Source: Paenibacillus sp. FSL H8-0537
GTDB lineage: Bacteria; Bacillota; Bacilli; Paenibacillales; Paenibacillaceae
Direction of reading: 5' to 3'
NCBI RefSeq assembly: GCF_038051995.1
Contig: NZ_CP150290.1
Span: 3,586,001 to 3,650,000, forward strand
DNA length: 64,000 bases
In this document: piece after piece, positions 37,913 to 47,556 of the stretch
How positions within the stretch are numbered: the stretch's first letter is position 1
How the letters are laid out: the number at the start of each line of letters is the position of its first letter
The notes under the pieces: generated by a model
The model's database searches: none
Told to the model about the DNA's origin: nothing
Seen by the model: only the letters and a program-made list of their open reading frames with translations
Translations under genes and position numbers: made by a program

Positions 37913-37944
37913 AAACTGCGTGAAATATGTATTTCACGCAGTTT
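37913..37944 (+). terminator. Near-perfect palindromic terminator, plus orientation
   Basis: Arms of 15 bp (AAACTGCGTGAAATA / TATTTCACGCAGTTT) around a 2-nt centre are followed by seven T on the plus strand only. Both flanking genes are on the minus strand. Confidence 0.65.
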
Positions 37945-37986
37945 TTTTAGATGTAAAACAGGCTCAAAATGCCACTTTTTCCGGCA

Positions 37987-39195
37987 CTAACGAGTAATTT
38001 TAGCCCCATATTCGGTAATTTCCATATCAATACTTACGGTAATCGGGATTTCAGGAAATATCTCTTCCCAGCGGTCTTTTATTTTCTCCCACTTGCGCGG
38101 ATGCTGAATACTAAACTGCTTTCCGAAACCGAGCACATCTATTCCATATTGCTTCTGAACCTTTTTGAGCGCCAGACTGGTCAGCCTCCGGACCTCCTTC
38201 TCGGTCGCTTCCTCCACCTGCTTTCTGAATGCCGAATCAATCGTTTCATTCGTATTCGCCCATTCTTCAATGAGCCGCCCCTTCGATTCTATGCTTACAT
38301 GAAAAGAAATATCATCACCTGCTACTTTAGAAGTTATTTTACTTTTCATGCCTTTGACCTCATAGACAACCGGCTGCCGATTCTCATGATAGCTTTTAAC
38401 CAAGCCGCCTTTCCCATTCCCCATCAGCCATACAGAGCCGATTGTTTCTTCTTCGTTTAAAATCCCCTGCAGCCTTTGCGTTTTACCTTTTATGATAGAG
38501 CTGCCGGAAAATTTGACCTCGCCATCTGCCGCAATGACATTTTGCAGCAAATAGCTTTGCTCCCCATGCATTTTCCCCTCCAGCTTCGATAAAGTCATCG
38601 GCTCCAATATGCTCAGAGAGCGATAGCGGTTATCAATCAGCCCATAAAGTCGTAAGGATGGGATAACCGTATTATCTTTAGCGACCATCGTACCGCGTGC
38701 GCTTCCTTTGCTAACGAGCACCTGACAGCTTGGACGAATGTCATTATCGCGCAAGAAAAAATCCAGCAGCTCATTCATGCTGTATTTTCGTGCCAGCCTT
38801 TCATTAATAACAATCACCTTCAAATGATGACCAATGACCGGACGCTCCATCCGTGTTGAAAACTCACGAATAAGCTGAAACATTGAATCTCCGGTTTCCG
38901 AAATATTATAATACGGCTTTTGCGAGCTAGCCGTCTGCCCTCCGCCACGCTGGTTTTCTGATTGCACATTAATAATTTGCAGCGTGTATGTGAGCAGCTT
39001 GCGCTTGCGATAGTCGCTGCCTTCTTTGCGAAACTGTTTTTCCAGACGCGATTCACTCGCCGGATCCAGTCCCATGCCAACATAGATGCTCTGATCCTCG
39101 ATCTCATCCTTGCTCCAGCAGCCCGTTTGCAGGAACATCACTGCCGTACATAAGACGATAAGAAACAGGTGTTTTGCTTTATGTCTTATTCGCAT
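37987..39195 (-). CDS. Spore germination lipoprotein, Ger(x)C family (operon 1)
   Basis: The 402-residue protein has a lipoprotein signal peptide ending in the lipobox LQTGC. Ger(x)C features include DQSIYVGMGLD and a C-terminal domain with GIDVLGFGKQFSIQHPRKWE. This is the C subunit of a gerA-type nutrient germinant receptor in the spore inner membrane. The start overlaps the end of the B-subunit gene by 17 nt and has GGAGGACAGGCAAGC before ATG. Receptor subunits A and B lie immediately upstream. Confidence 0.92.
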   Translation of the reverse strand: MRIRHKAKHLFLIVLCTAVMFLQTGCWSKDEIEDQSIYVGMGLDPASESRLEKQFRKEGSDYRKRKLLTYTLQIINVQSENQRGGGQTASSQKPYYNISETGDSMFQLIREFSTRMERPVIGHHLKVIVINERLARKYSMNELLDFFLRDNDIRPSCQVLVSKGSARGTMVAKDNTVIPSLRLYGLIDNRYRSLSILEPMTLSKLEGKMHGEQSYLLQNVIAADGEVKFSGSSIIKGKTQRLQGILNEEETIGSVWLMGNGKGGLVKSYHENRQPVVYEVKGMKSKITSKVAGDDISFHVSIESKGRLIEEWANTNETIDSAFRKQVEEATEKEVRRLTSLALKKVQKQYGIDVLGFGKQFSIQHPRKWEKIKDRWEEIFPEIPITVSIDMEITEYGAKITR

Positions 39196-40303
39196 GCTTG
39201 CCTGTCCTCCATTTCGTTAAAACCAAAAATATAAGGGGCAGTACACCAAACAAATAGATCGCGACTTTGCCAATCCAATCGCCAAGTGTAAACACGTCGT
39301 CCAATTTTTTTGGAATAGCAACGATTATGTATACTATGGGCAGCAAGCCGTAGAGGCAGGTTCTCATTTTTATTTTATATAGCTGAGAAATGCCAAGTGA
39401 TGCACAATAATAAGCAATGGTGAAGCTGGAGTAAATTTGCATAATCCAAATAATAAGCAGCAGAAACTCAAAGCGTTCGAAAATCAAACCGGATAACTCG
39501 AAGCTTCTGGCCAGATCCAGCGTCGGCCAATTTCTCGCCATAACTCCATCTGTCGACAATGCCCCGATGACCATAATAACGGTAACGATATAGATGACCA
39601 AAGGAACGCTAATACCTGCGCCAACAGCCCGCACATTTTTCTTAGGATGCTGCATGTAGGCGGTCAAAAAAAGAATAATCTCGAAGCCTGTAAAAGAGAG
39701 CGACGTTGTCTCAATGCCTTTGAATACAGGCCAGATTCCTTGACCTAATACAGGGCGCAGATTATCCAGCTCAAAAATTTTGAATCCCATCAGCGTAACT
39801 AATAAATAAATGACAATAGTCAGCGGCAAAATCAATTCAAACAGGCGAGCAATGGCGCCGATTCCTCCTAGCATGAGATACAGCCCCACCCATAAAAAGA
39901 CGGCAACGGTTGCCCATTGCGGCGTTCCTTCCAGCAATATAAAGCTGGAGACCTCGACTAAAGAACGGACTTGAAAGGCTGCAGTTGCCGCAAAATAAAT
40001 AATAATGACAGCGCCTAGCAAATGCCCCAGCCAAGAGCCTATTATTTTCCGACTGAATTCATAGAAGGTTTGGCCGGGATAGGCTTGTGATAAAAGAGCC
40101 ATAATGGCTCCTGTCACAAGGGCAACAACGCCGCCCAAAATGACGGAAATCCAAGCATCCGGCGTCCCCACCTTATCCACTGCTACACGAGGCAGCGATA
40201 AAATGCCGGAGCCTAGCATAAAGTTGGAGATGATGACTGCAACCTGAATCGTCGTTAGTTTTACTTGGGGAAGGCTGCTTTTAGCTTGTTGTTTACCGCT
40301 CAT
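39179..40303 (-). CDS. Spore germination permease-like protein, GerAB family (operon 1)
   Basis: The 374-residue protein has about ten hydrophobic helices and APC-like features: LTTIQVAVIISNFMLGSGIL at the N terminus and an internal GFEIILFLTAYMQHPKKN. This is the B subunit of the germinant receptor, thought to bind the nutrient. It starts 4 nt after the GerA-type gene. The ligand cannot be predicted from sequence. Confidence 0.92.
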   Translation of the reverse strand: MSGKQQAKSSLPQVKLTTIQVAVIISNFMLGSGILSLPRVAVDKVGTPDAWISVILGGVVALVTGAIMALLSQAYPGQTFYEFSRKIIGSWLGHLLGAVIIIYFAATAAFQVRSLVEVSSFILLEGTPQWATVAVFLWVGLYLMLGGIGAIARLFELILPLTIVIYLLVTLMGFKIFELDNLRPVLGQGIWPVFKGIETTSLSFTGFEIILFLTAYMQHPKKNVRAVGAGISVPLVIYIVTVIMVIGALSTDGVMARNWPTLDLARSFELSGLIFERFEFLLLIIWIMQIYSSFTIAYYCASLGISQLYKIKMRTCLYGLLPIVYIIVAIPKKLDDVFTLGDWIGKVAIYLFGVLPLIFLVLTKWRTGKHANKT

Positions 40304-40307
40304 TGGC

Positions 40308-41762
40308 TCACCTTTTTCTTATAGAATCTTGTGGATAAAGCAGCTTTGGCCTTCGCTTCATCATCCGCAGCGGCGCGCGCATAAGAAAATCCTTCCATTC
40401 CCCTAAACGGTAAGGAGCAGCAGGGCTGGCATACGGGACACCAAAGCTTTGCAGTCTCGAAATATGTGCACCAAGCAGCAGGGCATACAAGACAACGCCG
40501 TACATGCCAAAGGCGGCTGCACAGAACATCGCCGGGAAGCGCAGCATCCGCAAAGAAATGCCTGCACTATATTGCGGTATCGAAAACGAGCATATTGCGG
40601 TCAATGCCACGACGATGACGAGGATCGGGCTGACAATTCCTGCCTGTACAGCAGATTCCCCGATAATGAGGCCGCCTACGATTCCCATCGCTGGACCAAT
40701 CGGCTTCGGCAGACGGAGCCCTGCTTCCCGCAATATCTCAATGGCTATTTCCATAATCAGCGCCTCTAGCAGAGATGAAAAGGGTACACCAACCCTCGTA
40801 GCAATGATAGAAATGACCAATTTAGTTGGAATTAAGCCTGGGTGAAAGGAGATGAAGGAAATATAAGTAGCAGGAACGAACAAAGCCATAATGGCGGCGA
40901 AAAAGCGCATAATCCTTAGTAGTGTACCTGCGATCCAGCGCTCATAATAATCCTCTGGCGACTGCAGCAGCATACTGAAGGTAACCGGTGCGATTAGAGC
41001 AAATGGCGTACCGTCGAGCAAAATCGCTACCTTACCCTCCATTAGGGCTGCTGTCACTCTATCTGGCCTTTCCGTGTTTTGAATTTGCGGAAATGGGCTT
41101 AAATAATTATCCTCAATCATCTGCTCGATATAGCCCGATTCCAGCACGTTGTCGATGCGGATTTTAGCTACCCGCCGTCGCACCTCTTCTACTAGATCCG
41201 GATTCGCGATTCCTTTCATATAAGCGATATACAGATCCTTCTTCGCCCGCTCACCAACCTGAAGCTTGAGCAAGCACAGGTCTTTATTTTCACCCTGTTT
41301 GCGCAGCAAAGCGATATTGTCGGATAGATTTTCATTAAATCCGGCCCTTGGCCCGCGAACGAGCGCTTCCGATATAGGCTCTTCGATGCTGCGGCTTTTG
41401 CTCGCCAGCGCGTGGATTAATATGATTTCTTTAATCCCATCAACTATTAAGGCGGTGAATCCTATAAGCACTTTGGAAAGCATCTCTTCCTGCGTTTCCA
41501 CTTCCATAATTTCACTTGTAGACAACAGCGTATTCTGAATAAGCTCCTTCGAAATCAGCTGATGGTCAAACGAATAGGACATTAATGGTTTTAATACATG
41601 CAAATCAATTTGCTCTCTGTCCGTCAGTCCATCACAATACATAATGGCTGCTTTGACCTTTGTCTGACCCAGCTCAAAATTCCGTATATTGACATCTCCA
41701 TATTCCTTTAACTGCTCTCTGATGGATACTAAACGGCTTTCAATGCTGTTTTCCTTACTCAT
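40308..41762 (-). CDS. Spore germination protein, GerAA family (operon 1)
   Basis: About 484 residues. A soluble N-terminal domain is followed by a membrane region with the GerA signatures [41 protein letters not shown] and [21 protein letters not shown]. This is the A subunit of the receptor. The ATG at 41762 is preferred over the GTG at 41765. It starts 3 nt after the small membrane ORF at 41766-41885. Confidence 0.93.
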   Translation of the reverse strand: MSKENSIESRLVSIREQLKEYGDVNIRNFELGQTKVKAAIMYCDGLTDREQIDLHVLKPLMSYSFDHQLISKELIQNTLLSTSEIMEVETQEEMLSKVLIGFTALIVDGIKEIILIHALASKSRSIEEPISEALVRGPRAGFNENLSDNIALLRKQGENKDLCLLKLQVGERAKKDLYIAYMKGIANPDLVEEVRRRVAKIRIDNVLESGYIEQMIEDNYLSPFPQIQNTERPDRVTAALMEGKVAILLDGTPFALIAPVTFSMLLQSPEDYYERWIAGTLLRIMRFFAAIMALFVPATYISFISFHPGLIPTKLVISIIATRVGVPFSSLLEALIMEIAIEILREAGLRLPKPIGPAMGIVGGLIIGESAVQAGIVSPILVIVVALTAICSFSIPQYSAGISLRMLRFPAMFCAAAFGMYGVVLYALLLGAHISRLQSFGVPYASPAAPYRLGEWKDFLMRAPLRMMKRRPKLLYPQDSIRKR

Positions 41763-41765
41763 CAC

Positions 41766-41885
41766 TCAATTCCTTTCCGACTCAGCCCATGTAAAAACGG
41801 CTGATAATATAATTGGCACGATTAGCACGGCTAGCGCCTGAAGGAATACAGGGTATTCTGGTATATAGGCTAGAAATGCCTTCAT
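41766..41885 (-). CDS. Small 39-residue membrane protein heading germination operon 1
   Basis: The frame MKAFLAYIPEYPVFLQALAV continues with one hydrophobic helix and ends SAVFTWAESERN. It sits directly upstream of the GerA-type gene with a 3-nt gap, so the two are almost certainly coupled. Small membrane 'D' subunits accompany some germinant receptors, usually about 70 residues with two helices; this one is shorter. The site before the ATG is weak. No other family is recognised. Confidence 0.6.
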   Translation of the reverse strand: MKAFLAYIPEYPVFLQALAVLIVPIILSAVFTWAESERN

Positions 41886-41973
41886 TTTGCACCGCCATCC
41901 CTTCGTTTTGCGCTTGATTGAATAAAGTGTATGTTTTCCTGATTTCCCTGTTTTTAACCACTTATTGTGAAAA

Positions 41974-42110
41974 ACAAGGTGAAACGGCTGTCGCCGTCCT
42001 ATGGCGGCGCAGCGCGTTTCATTCCGAGAAATATAGAGAAAGTATCGCTCAATGCTATACTTTCCTATATTTCAAGGTGAAACGGCAGAAGCCGTTACAT
42101 GCTTATAATT
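41974..42110. repeat. Dispersed hairpin repeat, copy C
   Basis: An AAGGTGAAACGGCTGTCGCC head pairs with GCGCGTTTCA. Then an arm starting GAAATATAGAGAAAG pairs with CTTTCCTATATTTC, and a second partial head (AAGGTGAAACGGCAGAAGCC) follows. Copy D at 53279 has the same order. Confidence 0.8.
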
Positions 42111-42118
42111 AAAAAAAG

Positions 42119-42167
42119 GTACCCACAGTCCGATCACTTTGTTCAAAGTGTCCAGACTATAGGTACC
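42119..42167 (-). terminator. Terminator of the truncated MFS gene
   Basis: GGTACC outer arms with an inner CACTTT / AAAGTG stem are followed on the minus strand by seven T. Confidence 0.8.
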
Positions 42168-42208
42168 CGTTAAATAAGGCGTGCTTTATTTAATTCTTGC
42201 TTGCTAAT

Positions 42209-42556
42209 CTATTTTCCTGAAGCATGCTGCTTAGAGCGGACAAGGCCGAAATAAGCAACCATTCCAAGCATGCTGGCGGTGAAAATAATAACGCCCATCG
42301 GCACAGCTGTTTCCTCTCCGGCAATACCGTCGAGTGGCGCGGCTACAGCGCCAAGCATAAAAGGCAGCAAGCCAAGCAAGGCCGATGCACTGCCAGCAAT
42401 ATGAGCCTGATTTTCCATAGCCAGCGAAAACGAAGCAGTAGCTGTAATACCGATCGAGCATACAAAGAAAAATAAGGGAACGACGAGCGACCACAGCGGA
42501 CCCAGCGCTGAGAAAGAACCTAGCAGCAAAGCGAGCCTGAGCATGAATTTATACAA
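42209..42556 (-). pseudogene. Truncated Bcr/CflA-type MFS transporter (C-terminal third)
   Basis: About 115 residues match the last membrane helices of Bcr/CflA drug exporters: NQAHIAGSASALLGLLPFML, then VPMGVIIFTASMLGMVAYFG. A full protein is about 400 residues. The frame starts directly after the TAA of the DinG-like gene and in the same frame, so the missing part was deleted up to that gene's stop. The original terminator remains. Confidence 0.75.
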
Positions 42557-44512
42557 TTATAGAGCCAGCAGCTTAACACCTTTCGGCATTATGGCGCTAA
42601 TCCGCTCTTTAACAGCCGGCTGGCGCATTTCCTCGCCAAAAATGACAACCGTACCTTGGTCGCTGCTTGTACGAATCAAACGCCCCATGCCCTGTCTTAA
42701 GCGCAGCAGCATATAAGGCATATCCACTTCCTCGAAAGGCAGCTTGGCATCCGCACGCCTTGCAGCAAACACTGGATCGTTTGGAGGGAATGGCAGAGAC
42801 CATACAATGACCTGCGATAAAGACGGACCCGGTATGTCCAGCCCCTCCCAAAGCGTCACAGCACATAGTATGCTGGACTCATCGGCTTGAAATGCCTCAA
42901 TCAAATGGCTAATTTCCGACGTTCCTTCATAAAGAAACCGTCTTTGCTGCGCAAGCGGCTCGTCATTCATCGCCTGCTTGAAGCTAGCGAGCTCTTCACG
43001 AGAAGGGAACAAAATAAGCGTTCCGCCCTCCGCTTCCCCAAGCAGCTTCACCGTTGCCTGCATCTGGTTCGCAAATTCATTCAGTTCCTCAGAATCGGAT
43101 GCAAGCACCCGCATTTTATTCTCATAATCATATGGCGAAGCAACCGAGAACGACTCGGCCTGCTTAATGCCAAGGCTGTCCATCGTATATTCGAAGGAGC
43201 CGTCAACCGACAGCGTAGCCGATGAAAACACAATCGGCATTTTGCGAGAGAACACCTGCTCCTCCAGCACTTCTTTCACCATCTTGGGCATAATCACAAG
43301 TGAAATGCCTGACTTATCCTCCATCACCCAGCTAATCGGCTTTTCGGGTTTGCGGAACAGCGAGAGAGCATATTGAATCATCTCCAAATGCTCCTCGACG
43401 ATTTTGAGCTGATATTCATCAAGCGTGAACAAGCCGCTTTCGAATACAAGCTCCTCCTCAATAAGATCAAGCAGCTGATGCAGTCGGTTGACTTCCTGTA
43501 TAAGCGTATTGTCCCACAGCAGCTCACGACGATCTGATGCTGCTACAGCGCGGCTGCTTTGCTGGATACGGTCGAATAGCTGCTCGCTTTGCACAATTGC
43601 ATCCTCAATAGCCAGCGCCAGCGATTCGCGGATTTCCCCTTCCAGCAAACGCGTAATAATGCTCTCAAATACCGCATGGTTGAGCTTATACGTTAATGCC
43701 TGCTGCGCCGCTGTTTCCAGTAAATGCCCTTCGTCGAATACGACTGAGCTATGCTCCGGCAGCAAGGGCAGTTGTCCCTCGCGTTTGCGCGCTTCATAAG
43801 TCCATACATGCTCCATATAAAAATCATGCGAGCAAATAATTAAATCCGTCGATTTGCGGTAATGATCACGCGACAGCGTCTGTCCGCAGCGATGTCTGCG
43901 GCTGCATACCATACAGTCCTGAAAGACGTCCCAGCCGACATGGTCCCATACTTCATCGCTGAGCTCCGGGTAATCCCGGCGATTGCCGTAAGGATGAAAG
44001 CTTTGCATTGTTTCCGGTTTATGAACAAAATCCGGCAAGCTGCGGTAAATGTCGTCAAAATGCTCAGCGCCCTCTAATTGAGCGTCGCCGCGTGCATCAT
44101 CAAGCTTGTTCAAGCAGACATACTGGTCAGGCGATCTTCCCAATCTGCTGTCGATTGTCAGCCCCAAATGACGGGAAAGCTTGGCAATATCGCCTTCCGG
44201 CTTTACCAGCTGCTCGATGAGCGATTCATCAGCACAGGCAATAATAGCTGGCCTCTGAGTGTAACGTGCATAGCTAATGGCATAAAGCAAATAAACGAAG
44301 GTTTTGCCAGTACCGACGCCCGCTTCGGCGAAAATCGTCTGCTTGTCCGCATAAGCCCGTTCCAGCTGAAACGCCATATAAATTTGCTCATCGCGCAGCT
44401 CAAGCCCAGCTTCGGGAAGCTTCTCGTAAAAAACATCCGCGATCCAGTCGCTTGCCTGCTGCATGTAAGGCTGTGACGGGTCAAAATCAAACGGATAATG
44501 ATGTTGTGTCAT
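42557..44512 (-). CDS. DinG/XPD-type ATP-dependent DNA helicase
   Basis: About 651 residues. Walker A FAEAGVGTGKTFVYLL, a DEGH box in SVVFDEGHLLE, and a motif VI QGMGRLIRTSSDQG mark superfamily 2. Four cysteines in QDCMVCSRRHRCGQTL-type spacing plus VCLNK suggest the Fe-S domain of XPD/DinG helicases. The role is probably DNA repair or R-loop unwinding. The ATG at 44512 is preferred (GGAGGCGCTGCAAAGT). The stop abuts a truncated MFS gene. Confidence 0.88.
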   Translation of the reverse strand: MTQHHYPFDFDPSQPYMQQASDWIADVFYEKLPEAGLELRDEQIYMAFQLERAYADKQTIFAEAGVGTGKTFVYLLYAISYARYTQRPAIIACADESLIEQLVKPEGDIAKLSRHLGLTIDSRLGRSPDQYVCLNKLDDARGDAQLEGAEHFDDIYRSLPDFVHKPETMQSFHPYGNRRDYPELSDEVWDHVGWDVFQDCMVCSRRHRCGQTLSRDHYRKSTDLIICSHDFYMEHVWTYEARKREGQLPLLPEHSSVVFDEGHLLETAAQQALTYKLNHAVFESIITRLLEGEIRESLALAIEDAIVQSEQLFDRIQQSSRAVAASDRRELLWDNTLIQEVNRLHQLLDLIEEELVFESGLFTLDEYQLKIVEEHLEMIQYALSLFRKPEKPISWVMEDKSGISLVIMPKMVKEVLEEQVFSRKMPIVFSSATLSVDGSFEYTMDSLGIKQAESFSVASPYDYENKMRVLASDSEELNEFANQMQATVKLLGEAEGGTLILFPSREELASFKQAMNDEPLAQQRRFLYEGTSEISHLIEAFQADESSILCAVTLWEGLDIPGPSLSQVIVWSLPFPPNDPVFAARRADAKLPFEEVDMPYMLLRLRQGMGRLIRTSSDQGTVVIFGEEMRQPAVKERISAIMPKGVKLLAL

Positions 44513-44535
44513 ACTTTGCAGCGCCTCCAAATAGA

Positions 44536-44584
44536 CGCCCGAACGGCTGCGCTAAAATCACGCAGCCGTTCGGGCGGTTTTTTT
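44536..44584 (+). terminator. 16-bp perfect terminator hairpin, plus orientation
   Basis: CGCCCGAACGGCTGCG / CGCAGCCGTTCGGGCG with a 9-nt loop is followed by seven T on the plus strand. Both neighbours are minus-strand genes, so its client transcript is not evident. Confidence 0.75.
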
Positions 44585-44594
44585 CAAATTGAAA

Positions 44595-44813
44595 TTAAAA
44601 GTCGGATTTCGGTTTTCTAGGCTGCGGCTTTGGCTTGTTCTGCACGGCTGGCAAATGCTTCATGCTTCTTAGCATCGGTCCTTTGCATAACGGGCAGGTT
44701 TGCTCTGCCGAGGCGAATTCATCTCTTACCCACGCTTTGCATTCGGGGTTTTTACATTTCAAAATTTTGGTAGGTAATAATTTCGGTTTCGTAATGTCTT
44801 CGCTCGTAGCCAA
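44595..44813 (-). CDS. YdjO-like small zinc-ribbon protein
   Basis: The 72-residue protein has two cysteine pairs, ILKCKNPECKAWVRDEF and QTCPLCKGPMLRS, in a zinc-ribbon arrangement. It ends in a basic, proline-rich tail. It resembles the cold-inducible YdjO family of Bacillus and Paenibacillus. Function is unknown. Confidence 0.8.
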   Translation of the reverse strand: MATSEDITKPKLLPTKILKCKNPECKAWVRDEFASAEQTCPLCKGPMLRSMKHLPAVQNKPKPQPRKPKSDF

Positions 44814-44930
44814 TATATTTTACATCCCTTTCATTTACACGTTCAGGCAATCTGACATAATATATCACTTCATGGACGCTTAAGTCAAGACTCTCAACCC
44901 CGCCAGCCTCCCTGATCTAACCAGAAAATG

Positions 44931-46079
44931 TTACAGTCTACCTTTGTATTTTCCAGTATTGGAAATCATTATTTTTACGTCGATTTGGCCCAGCGTTTTT
45001 TGGTTTAATAGAAGCTGTTTGCTGTTATTCAGCTGATGCCAAAGCTTGGCGTCACTGCGATAAAGCTCGCCAAATAAATTTAGCAGATCTGTTTGAGTCG
45101 CAAGACCCTTCTCATAGGTAGCCATTATTTCATCGCGAATGGCTTTTGCCGCAAGAGCCTCCATTTCTTTTACTGTTGCCTCTTTAATCATTCCCTCTAC
45201 AAAGGCTTTCGCCTTCAGTTCAACCTTAAATTGCAATTGCTTGTTGTTGCTAACATGCTGTATTCGGTAATGCGGTTTTACAATAATGAGGTTAGCAGTT
45301 GGATCTTCTCTATTTCCGATTAGAAGAACGGAGCGTTTATTTTCTTTTTGCACCCATCTTCTTCCAAGCAATTCTGTTTCTGAAAACCAGCTTGTTTTCT
45401 CATTTTGCCGCATAAAAAAAGCCCCCGTAATTTTAAACATCGGCATTTTCCGGGCATCCTCCCTCCATACCTCCTTCGTTATGCCAATCGTAGGAATCAT
45501 AGCCGTATTGCCCGGCTCATTAAATTCAGCAATTAATTTGAAACCATATTGGGGATCAAGGTTGGAGCGCTGTGCATGGGTATCTTCGGGTGTATCCAAA
45601 ATGGAATCCAATGCCGGCAGATTAAAAATCGACTTTTGTTTGAATATGTCTACCATCGGCGTCTTCGTTGAATAGAGCAAAATATTATATCGAACCTCGC
45701 GATAGCGATTGATAGCCTCGTAGCTCTGCCGAACAATCGCTTGCGATTTTAGAAGCTCCTCATCCACTACAACAACTTTGACATGTCCCCAGAACATTCT
45801 GATCTGCGATGTTTCGGACAGCGAGGACAATGATTCTGTCACCGTCTTTCCTGTGCCACGGCCGATCCATACCGGTATGTTTTTCCCTATTTCGTTACTT
45901 TCGGATTTTGCCACATTTAAGAAATTCAGCACCTGCGCGTAAGTAATAAAATGTCCATCCTTATAATCAAGTCCGATAGCAGTAACATAAGCCATGTTTT
46001 GTATCGGCTTTGAATCAGAGCAGCCTGGACTTAGCAGCAGCAAACCAGCAATAAGTCCCCATTTTAACCATACTCTCAT
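44931..46079 (-). CDS. Spore germination lipoprotein, Ger(x)C family (operon 2)
   Basis: About 382 residues with a lipoprotein signal peptide (lipobox LSPGC) and Ger(x)C features such as MAYVTAIGLDYKDG and the C-terminal ELYRSDAKLWHQL. The ATG at 46079 is preferred (AAGGAGAAGATTAGC); it lies one base after the stop of the GerA-type gene. It is the third gene of the operon. Confidence 0.92.
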   Translation of the reverse strand: MRVWLKWGLIAGLLLLSPGCSDSKPIQNMAYVTAIGLDYKDGHFITYAQVLNFLNVAKSESNEIGKNIPVWIGRGTGKTVTESLSSLSETSQIRMFWGHVKVVVVDEELLKSQAIVRQSYEAINRYREVRYNILLYSTKTPMVDIFKQKSIFNLPALDSILDTPEDTHAQRSNLDPQYGFKLIAEFNEPGNTAMIPTIGITKEVWREDARKMPMFKITGAFFMRQNEKTSWFSETELLGRRWVQKENKRSVLLIGNREDPTANLIIVKPHYRIQHVSNNKQLQFKVELKAKAFVEGMIKEATVKEMEALAAKAIRDEIMATYEKGLATQTDLLNLFGELYRSDAKLWHQLNNSKQLLLNQKTLGQIDVKIMISNTGKYKGRL

Positions 46080-46080
46080 G

Positions 46081-47556
46081 CTAATCTTCTCCTTGCTTGT
46101 CCGAATCAACCGTATGCAACGTTTCTGGCCTTTGTTTCTGCTTTACCCAGGGCAGCCGAAGCGTAGCCGCAAGAAGCTCCTTCATAATAGGAGGAGAATA
46201 CGGCGACAGATAAGGGACACCGAAGGAGCTGAGCCGTCCCATATATCCAATTAGTACGACAATCCCTAAAATAAATCCGAACATTCCCAGGAATGAAGCC
46301 GCTATAAACAGCAGAAAACGGATGACGCTCACCGTCGTGCTTAACGATTGATTGACGAGTGTCGCTCCAGCTACTGCCGTAATTGCCCCCACAACGACGA
46401 CACTCGGCGAAACAAAGCCTGCCCGAATAGCAGAGTCTCCAATAATTAAACCGCCAATGACAGTTAAGCTTTGACCGATGGAGCTTGGCAGACGGACACC
46501 GGCCTCTCTGAATATTTCCAGCAGCAGGAGCAAAATTAAAAATTCCAACGCTCCTGAAAATGGCAGTCCAACTCGGGTAGCAGCCATCGTTGCCATCAGC
46601 CTATACGGTATTTGATCTTGATGAAACGCAGAAAGCGCAATCCACAGCCCCGGCAGCAAAATAGAAATAAAAAAACTGAATATACGCAGCAAGCGCGCAA
46701 AGGAAACGTATTGAAAATTAAAATACAAGTCTTCTGGTGATTTCAACATGAGCAGAAAGGTGCTAGGCCCAATTAAGACCATTGGATTGCCATCCACGAT
46801 AACGATAAATCTGCCTGCCAGCAAGCTGCTTACGGCATAATCCGGTCGGCCAGTAAAGTCGAGCAAAGGAAACAAGCTATACTTCTCTTCCACAAGCATC
46901 TCTTCTAATTGGTTAATGCTGTAAAGCCCATCCACATCAATGCTATTTAAACGATTCCTCACCTCGTGCAGCACATTTGGCGAAATAATGTCGTCGATGT
47001 ACAATAAACCAACCTTCGTTCTCGTTCTTCTGCCAAGCGTTACCGTCTCGTAGCATAAAGATTGGCTGCGAATCCGCTTGCGAATGAGAGCCACATTAAT
47101 GCCAATATCCTCGACAAAGCCATCTCTAGGCCCTTTAATCGATACTTCCGTTGTTGATTCCTCCGGTGTACGATTAGGGTGATGAGCGAGCGTCATTCGA
47201 AATAACGCCTTCGTCTCATTAAATAGGAGCAGCAAATCACCTTGAAAAATCCACTCGCAAAGCTGCTCTGGCAGCGCATCCGTAGTTGCTGGAATGAGCG
47301 GCAGCGTCCCGTATAATTTGCCCGATTGCAAATGAGCAAACCCATTTTTAAAGTATAGCTGTTCTAGATCCGGTAGAATATATTTTCCAATTTGAGAGGT
47401 ATCGCATAATCCTTCGCTATAAATAAGGATGACCTCTGAACGCACATCTTCATCAAATTGGAATCGCTGGATTAACACATCTGCAGAATGCGGAAATAAG
47501 GCGGAAATTGACTGCAGGCTCCACGGCTTGGCAGGCTCAAGCTTTGTTTTGTTCAT
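46081..47556 (-). CDS. Spore germination protein, GerAA family (operon 2)
   Basis: About 491 residues with the GerA signatures SIKGPRDGFVEDIGINVALI, RPDYAVSSLLAGRFIVIVDG and GVRLPSSIGQSLTVIGGLII. The true start is the ATG at 47556, overlapping the GerAB stop by 4 nt (ATGA) and preceded by AAGGGGAAGGGG. The longer frame to 47664 is an artefact. The gene order here is B-A-C, unlike A-B-C in operon 1. Confidence 0.93.
   Translation of the reverse strand: MNKTKLEPAKPWSLQSISALFPHSADVLIQRFQFDEDVRSEVILIYSEGLCDTSQIGKYILPDLEQLYFKNGFAHLQSGKLYGTLPLIPATTDALPEQLCEWIFQGDLLLLFNETKALFRMTLAHHPNRTPEESTTEVSIKGPRDGFVEDIGINVALIRKRIRSQSLCYETVTLGRRTRTKVGLLYIDDIISPNVLHEVRNRLNSIDVDGLYSINQLEEMLVEEKYSLFPLLDFTGRPDYAVSSLLAGRFIVIVDGNPMVLIGPSTFLLMLKSPEDLYFNFQYVSFARLLRIFSFFISILLPGLWIALSAFHQDQIPYRLMATMAATRVGLPFSGALEFLILLLLLEIFREAGVRLPSSIGQSLTVIGGLIIGDSAIRAGFVSPSVVVVGAITAVAGATLVNQSLSTTVSVIRFLLFIAASFLGMFGFILGIVVLIGYMGRLSSFGVPYLSPYSPPIMKELLAATLRLPWVKQKQRPETLHTVDSDKQGED

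Larger units (their letters stand above)
41886..42208. other. Intergenic stretch made mostly of a dispersed repeat
   Basis: The promoter of germination operon 1 should lie at the left end. No clear sigma-G boxes were found. The rest is repeat copy C and the terminator at 42119-42167. No gene is seen. Confidence 0.5.
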
